From Eucalyptus grandis (taxonomy: Eukaryota > Streptophyta > Magnoliopsida > Myrtales > Myrtaceae), in contig NC_052613.1 of assembly GCF_016545825.1 (NCBI RefSeq), forward strand, positions 47,226,112 to 47,290,111: a stretch of 64,000 nt of DNA, written 5' to 3'. A program made the position numbers and the translations under genes. The first letter of the stretch is position 1. Every line of letters begins with the position of its first letter. Shown piece after piece: positions 58,807 to 64,000 of the stretch. Below the pieces are notes generated by a model, which saw only the letters and a program-made list of their open reading frames with translations, was not told the DNA's origin and did not search any database.

Positions 58807-61800
58807 ATGGGTATAGACCGTTGTAGCATTGCCAGAGCGTTAGCTTACATTCTCTTCCCATCCATCTTGGTAGTGTCGGTTCAGTCGGTGAAATATGAGG
58901 ATTGTGAGGCCACTAGGTGTAGCAAGAGTGGTCCGAACATAAGCTATCCCTTTTATGTTGCTGGAAGTGGGAAGGAACTTTGTGGCTACCCTGGCTTTCA
59001 GGTTAGCTGCGAAGGGGGAGAAACTATGTATGACAACTTCTCCATCCAAAGCTTCTCTTACGAGAAGTGGTCCTTCAATTTAGCGATTCGGTATATGAAC
59101 GACCCTGGTTGCTTGGCTCCTCTTCCCCTCATTTATTATCGCGAGGGGTTCTTCCAGAGCTCCAGTTTCCATTATTACCTATGGTTCTTCTATGGCTGCA
59201 CTAGTACATTTTCCACACGCTTCGGTCAATCTCGGCTAAATTGCACTTCTGGTGGTTCAAATCACACGTTTGTTGTGCTAACGCGTAAGGAAGGATGGCC
59301 AATGCAGAAGAATGGATCCTGTCAATTGAGCAGTACAATACCGGTTGAGATGAAGGAGGGAATCCCGAACCCAACCTTGGAAAGTATTAACTACACGATG
59401 CTGCTGAGAAATGGGTTCACAATGAATTGGACGTTGTTGACCAAGGAGAGTTGTGCCAAGTGCAGACACAGTGGAGGCCGATGTGGCCGATCAAATGACA
59501 GAGAGTTTGTTTGCTATTGCTCTGATGGATCCGATTACGAAAAATGTGGTAAGTTTTACCAGGACATTCTAAGCATACCTTTTCTTTCCTGAGTTTTTAT
59601 TAAGCCATTAGAAGGCACTAGAAGCCAGTCTAAGAGGGTCATGTTTCCATCAGTGGCAGCAGCTCTTAGAAGACATTACTGGCAACTTTTTTCGTTTTGG
59701 ACATAATATTACTGACAGTTGAACCAACAAAAGAACGTAAATTTTTGGGCTGCAACTGTTTTTCATCCTGAAGGACTAATTTTAAAGCCTTTCAAAGTGC
59801 ATGTTATAGGGGAGATTGCAAATAACCTAAGAATAGCCATTCCGTATCTTCCTTCCGTTAATAACAGCGATCCACCAAGTTCCCTTCACTTAGATCCCTC
59901 TATGAGTTGTCCATTTCCATCATCTGTGCGATTTTTATGCTATGCAGAATGATCTGACAGTGTATTTCCATGCTACACGGAATGATGTGACAGTGGATCT
60001 GCGTAAGAGAGTCCTGAATCCAATTCAAAGCTATGAAACCTCACCTCCTAATATTGTTAAAATGAATATTGACAGTGACCACGACCAGAGAAAGAAGATA
60101 ACAATTTTGGATCTTTTACTCCAATTCTCTTCTTGTTTCAGCCACAAAGTTTTTGGGCTTCTATGCCCTCTTGTGTCTCCAAGCATAGTGAGGTTCATTC
60201 GGTCTAACACTGGCTGTAATTGAATGGATGACCTCGTTATTTGAAGAAGGTAGGATTATTTTGTGGGCCACGATAACTAGGATCATCATTACTTTTGGAA
60301 ACAAGAATTCTTTTCTCCTAGGTTTATATTGCACTTTTGGTGCCTCCTAAGGCACTGCTGTGAAACACAAATCTAAACAAGATAATTATCTTACCGGTAA
60401 AAGGATAGATTTCTTTAATGAGATTCATCAAAGATTCTGGTAGTTCTTCACATCCTATCCTCTTATCTATCCTCTTATCACGAAAAATGTGATGCAGGTA
60501 AGTTTGGTGGGAGCTTGCTGCAATAGGCAAATCCTTTAGCCTGATTTCCATTTTTCTTTGTCAAGCACTTTCTAAGAACTTCCCGTCTATTCTGTCACTA
60601 GCATCATTTTAAGTGTCTCCATGTCCTCAACAAAGCCGCATCTTTTGCATCTATTTTTCGCAAGGGATCCCTCATATTTTCTCTACTTTAACGTTGCAGG
60701 TAAAGGCCTCAGCTTACTGAAGAAAGGTGCCATTTGTAAGTAACATATACTTGATTTCTTAGCCATACGTATGAATTAAAATCAAGACTTTTGGCAATGG
60801 CACAGTGCATACCTTCCGGAAATCAAAATTTTTATTCATTTACCGTTTAAGAAGGAGCTTCACTATAGAAATGAATTTTTCCTGTTTTATATACACTTAG
60901 TATTTCCTTTTGGTCACAGTTGGTTCATTGTCTGTGGTGGGTGCTGTTGCAATGGTTCTAGCATATCTTTGTAAAAAGAGATTATGCAATCAGAAATCCA
61001 TGGTCCCATGGAGCAAGAAGATGAATGGTTTTCATAAATTTGAGGCCGTTTGCGAAAATCATGCTATGCCAATTCCGAGAAGATATTCTTATGCTGAGAT
61101 CAAGAGAATTACCAACTCATTCAAAGATAAGCTTGGCCAAGGAGGCTATGGTTCTGTGTACAAAGGCAATCTCCCAAATGGTTGTCTTGTAGCAGTGAAG
61201 ATCCTAAGCAAATTAAGAGGAGATGGTGAAGAATTCATCAATGAAGTAAATAGTATAAGTAGAACTTCCCATGTCAACATTGTTAATCTGCTAGGTTTCT
61301 GCTTTCACAAAACCAAAAGGGCTCTTGTCTATGAGTTTATGACCAATGGATCTCTGGAGAAATTCATATATGAAGAGAACTATAGCAAACTAGGTTATTG
61401 CCACCTTGGATGGGACACCTTGTTCCAAATCTCCCTAGGCATTGCTCAAGGACTTGAATACTTGCACCAAGGTTGCAACTCGAGAATATTACACTTTGAC
61501 ATAAAGCCGCACAACATTCTTCTCGATGAAAATTATCGCCCCAAGATATCTGATTTCGGCCTTGCAAAAATAAGCCATCGAGAGGAGAGCACCATCTCAC
61601 TATTTGGTGCACGAGGGACTGCGGGGTTTATGGCCCCGGAAGTGTTTTGCAGGAACATTGGTGGAATATCTCACAAATCAGATGTGTACAGTTTTGGGAT
61701 GACGGTGCTTGAGATGGTCGGCAGGAGGAAAAACATTGTGGCAGGTGTTGATCGAACCAGCGAAGTATACTTTCCACATTGGATTCACAAGCGTCTGGAA

Positions 61801-62037
61801 CTTCAGGAAGAGCTTGAACTGCAGAATATTGTGAATGAAGGAGACAGGGAGAAGGCTAGGAAGATGATAATAGTGAGCTTGTGGTGCATACAGACCAATC
61901 CTTCAATTAGGCCAGCAATGACTGAGGTGGTGGATATGCTAAGAGGTAGTGTTGACTGCTTGCAAGTTCCTCCAAAGCCCTATTTGTCTTCTCCATCAAG
62001 ATCATCACCAACCACTTCAATGTCCATGATTGTGTGA
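58807..62037 (+). CDS. LRK10L: LRK10L-5: complete LRK10L-2-type receptor-like Ser/Thr kinase
   Basis: Exons 58807-59548, 60700-60735 and 60920-62037 join in phase to 631 codons, the usual family length. Signal peptide to about residue 26 (ALAYILFPSILVVSVQS), GUB_WAK_bind domain from YEDCEATRCSKSG to about 105, WAK_assoc domain about 150-245 with CRHSGGRCGR and CYCSDGS, and a membrane helix about 263-280 (VVGAVAMVLAYL). Kinase about 315-610: glycine loop GQGGYGSVYKG (332-), Lys353 in VAVK, HFDIKPHN with Asp453 (non-RD), DFG Asp471. Ends in a Ser/Pro tail. Start chosen at 58807 because MGI.RC..ARALAYI is conserved in all copies; an in-frame ATG at 58747 would add 20 residues. Intron 1 (1151 bp) is longer than in paralogs. 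Inferred role: plasma-membrane receptor, probably in defence; ligand unknown. Confidence 0.88.
59557..60476 (+). other. Insert in intron 1 of LRK10L-5, with duplicated donor
   Basis: Paralogs have about 200 bp of intron here. After the insert the exon-1 end is repeated: ACGAAAAATGTGATGCAG then GTAAGTTT at 60477-60502, against ACGAAAAATGTG then GTAAGTTT at 59538-59556. The last 100 bp of the insert match 37905-37975. The origin is unclear; short ORFs inside are not recognised. Confidence 0.6.
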
Positions 62038-62470
62038 AACATAGTTTGGTGAGAACACTTTTATAACCAAGAGCTTTAAATTCAATGCAATGAGGAACTT
62101 GTATACAGACATCGCTAGATAAGCGTATTAGAATTTTTCAGCTATTATTGGGGAACGTACTGAAGTTTAAGCTGACTCTTAAGTTATATAATGCCAAGCC
62201 ATTAATAGTACAAGAGCATCTTAACATGATTTTGCATCTTATGCAGCTCTATGTCAATATTCAGCGTAAAGTTATGTTTGTATTAGCATAATCTACATAC
62301 AACCTGAATGTTGGAACAGCCTACTTTTCTGCCATTGTGAAGTGAAAGCATTATCCTCGCAGAAGGCACCAAACATTTGCACCTCTCGACACAAGCATGT
62401 GTATCTCAACTGCGAAGTGTAAGAACTGTTCGGCTAACTATGCCTAACTGTCACCCAACCTACAGTAATT
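62038..62470. other. 3' flank of LRK10L-5
   Basis: Matches 54115-54577. Probably includes the 3' untranslated region. No canonical AATAAA was singled out and no other feature is visible. Confidence 0.5.
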
Positions 62471-63720
62471 TTCTTATTTAATACTCCCACTAATTGGGGT
62501 TCCTACATTTGGAAGCAATATTGAATTTGATCAACGGTGAAACAACAAAGACCGTGCATTCAATAACAGGACATGTCAATAGGATCAGGCAGGCTTGTTT
62601 CATGACTAAAGCTGGCTATAAGTTGCATCGCTGAGCTGAATTTGCGGTATGTATTTTTATCTGGCATGCTCATTTCATCTGTCTGCAACGGGTGGTAAGA
62701 AAAATACTATACGCAGAACATTTCTTTTGGCTTTGTCTGGAAGAACCTGTCGGTGGCTGCTGAACATCTGGCGAACAGGTTTGTTTGGACTAGGAAGATC
62801 CACAAATTTCATCGTTAAGTATCGCAATAACAGCTGAAATGGTACGGAGTAGCCCACTAATATGCTTCTTAAGGCCTCAACTTCCAAGCATCTCACAATT
62901 ATTTCCCAGTTGACTAGTACTAGAACATCGTCTTCATTCCACAATTTCCATACCTGAGAAAAATAAAGCAAAGATTTCAAGTCTGCTTATTATTGGAATT
63001 TGAGTTCATGGAACTGGATCTAGTTTTCTATTGGTTACAGCTTACAAGTCCTAACAGGCTCAAGGATAAATCTTCCTCATTGAAGCTAGTGTCTATCTTC
63101 CAGTTATGATCACCGGCAATAGTACCTCAAATCAAAAGACATCTGATTTTTCTAAAGACCGCCCTTCCGTTGCATATTCTGGAGCTATGCGATAGCTTGC
63201 ATTTCATAAATCATGTTGATATTCCCTATGCATGCTACCAAGGAAAAGGAATCAGTACTCCCAAATTGCATGAGCAATAGGTCTTACACGTAAGGAGTCC
63301 TATACCCATGCCTCAAAATTTCCTTGCCAAGCTACATGAAACAAATTTTCGGAAGTCCTTCAAAGTGAATTTTCCCTAGATACATCTATTCAACTAAATT
63401 TTGGATTTATTCCAGATATATAAATTAAATTATGCTAGATTTAATAATGAGAAAGGTACTAACTGGAACTCTCAGTATATCTGCTTGATGTGCTTTGTCC
63501 CCAAATACCTTAGCCATTCCAAAGTCCAAATTTTTTTTGATGGAGCTCTTCATCCGACAGGTTATTGCTCATCTAAGATCTCTATGAATTATATGTACTC
63601 TAGTTTCCCGGCAAAGATATGGTAGGCCTCAACAAATACCATCAGCAATGCCGAACCATATTCTCTAATCCAGTTGCTCTTGTTTGAGTGGATCTGACTT
63701 AGGCCATAAAAGTGAAATCC
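62471..63720 (-). pseudogene. Receptor-kinase relic, unit 5 (longest uninterrupted by transposons)
   Basis: Read on the minus strand from 63700: DPLKQEQLD, GIADGIC, GLPYL, IIHRDL (about 63655-63570), [16 protein letters not shown] (about 63525-63478), IAPEYATEGRSLEKSDVF (about 63195-63140), WKLWNEDDVLVLVN (about 62945-62905), EVEALRSILVGYS, and VDLPSPNKPV (about 62805-62776). The order matches subdomains V to XI of an S-domain/CRK-like kinase. Stops and shifts are scattered, and a likely intron separates the pieces. Tail to tail with LRK10L-5. Confidence 0.8.
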
Positions 63721-64000
63721 ATAACAAGTTAAAATGTAAACTGATTAAAGTGAAAGTATGCGCAGTAGTACAGCCAGACGCAGCTTAAATGGCTAAAATT
63801 AAAGGTTAGACTTGGCACAAATGGGAACTTGATGAAAGGCTTACCAAATAGAAATGCATCTAGACCCTTTGTTTGTCATGAACTCATTATAGTGCAGAGA
63901 CCAAAACTGAAACATAATACAAAGACCAAAACTGAATTTGGGTTATAATGCGAGGACAATTTTTGTAATTTCCCTAAATATTAGTACACTCACTTGCAAT
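63721..64000. other. Right edge, nothing recognised
   Basis: AT-rich, with a near direct repeat of CAGAGACCAAAACTGAA / AAAGACCAAAACTGAA at 63895-63935. It lacks the DUF1218-like fragment seen after the relics of units 1 and 2. Confidence 0.4.

Noticed and set aside
1..64000. CRISPR arrays, operons, riboswitches, bacterial terminators
   Set aside because: The window is plant nuclear DNA; no regularly spaced repeats or bacterial gene organisation were seen.

Overview
The window is nuclear DNA of a flowering plant, almost certainly a eudicot. The genes have GT-AG introns, the receptor kinases belong to plant-only families, and the rest is dense plant-type transposon sequence: Copia and Gypsy LTR elements, L1-like LINEs, tRNA-derived SINEs and MITEs. 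I cannot name the species. The cluster looks like those of woody rosids (a Myrtales-type genome is a guess only).

The backbone is a tandem array of five copies of one receptor-kinase gene on the + strand, called here LRK10L-1 to LRK10L-5 (2.9-5.1, 19.6-27.7, 33.8-36.0, 51.8-54.1 and 58.8-62.0 kb). Each is of the LRK10L-2 / rust-resistance-kinase Lr10-like type: signal peptide, GUB_WAK_bind and WAK_assoc cysteine-rich ectodomain, a 36-bp middle exon, then an exon with one membrane helix and a non-RD Ser/Thr kinase. Only LRK10L-5 reads as a complete gene (three exons, 631 codons). LRK10L-3 is broken by a single nonsense codon near the end of the kinase. LRK10L-2 is split in its signal-peptide codons by a 5.7-kb Copia element and also has a one-base insertion. 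LRK10L-1 and LRK10L-4 are multiply broken.

Downstream of every copy, tail to tail on the - strand, lies a decayed fragment of a different receptor kinase (S-domain/CRK-like class, with [16 protein letters not shown] and C-terminal lobe remnants). A sixth such relic at 1.4-2.1 kb shows that the array extends to the left of the window. The duplicated unit is therefore LRK10L gene (+), kinase relic (-), spacer, upstream leader. A third kinase family, LRK10L-1.2-like, appears as a broken gene at 38.5-40.0 kb and a fragment at 50.2-50.4 kb. A fragment of a DUF1218 membrane-protein exon is carried in two spacers.

Transposons account for most differences between units. They are: an LTR end (1-1408); a SINE (1.7 kb); a full-length decayed LINE (5.96-12.03 kb); a 5'-truncated LINE containing a 3.5-kb solo LTR (13.3-17.8 kb); the Copia element (19.66-25.39 kb); a SINE at the same site as the LINE (29.2 kb); several MITE-like elements, three with GC-rich cores (28.3, 32.1 and 40.5 kb); a Mutator-like element with a nested Harbinger-like MITE and an organelle group II intron relic (42.3-44.3 kb); a Tnt1-like Copia relic (46.1-48.9 kb); and two further MITEs (54.6 and 56.0 kb). 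Many have visible target-site duplications, and paralogous units give the empty sites.

I found no evidence of a wholly new biological system. The most informative features are the two-family tail-to-tail duplicated unit and the well-resolved insertion history.
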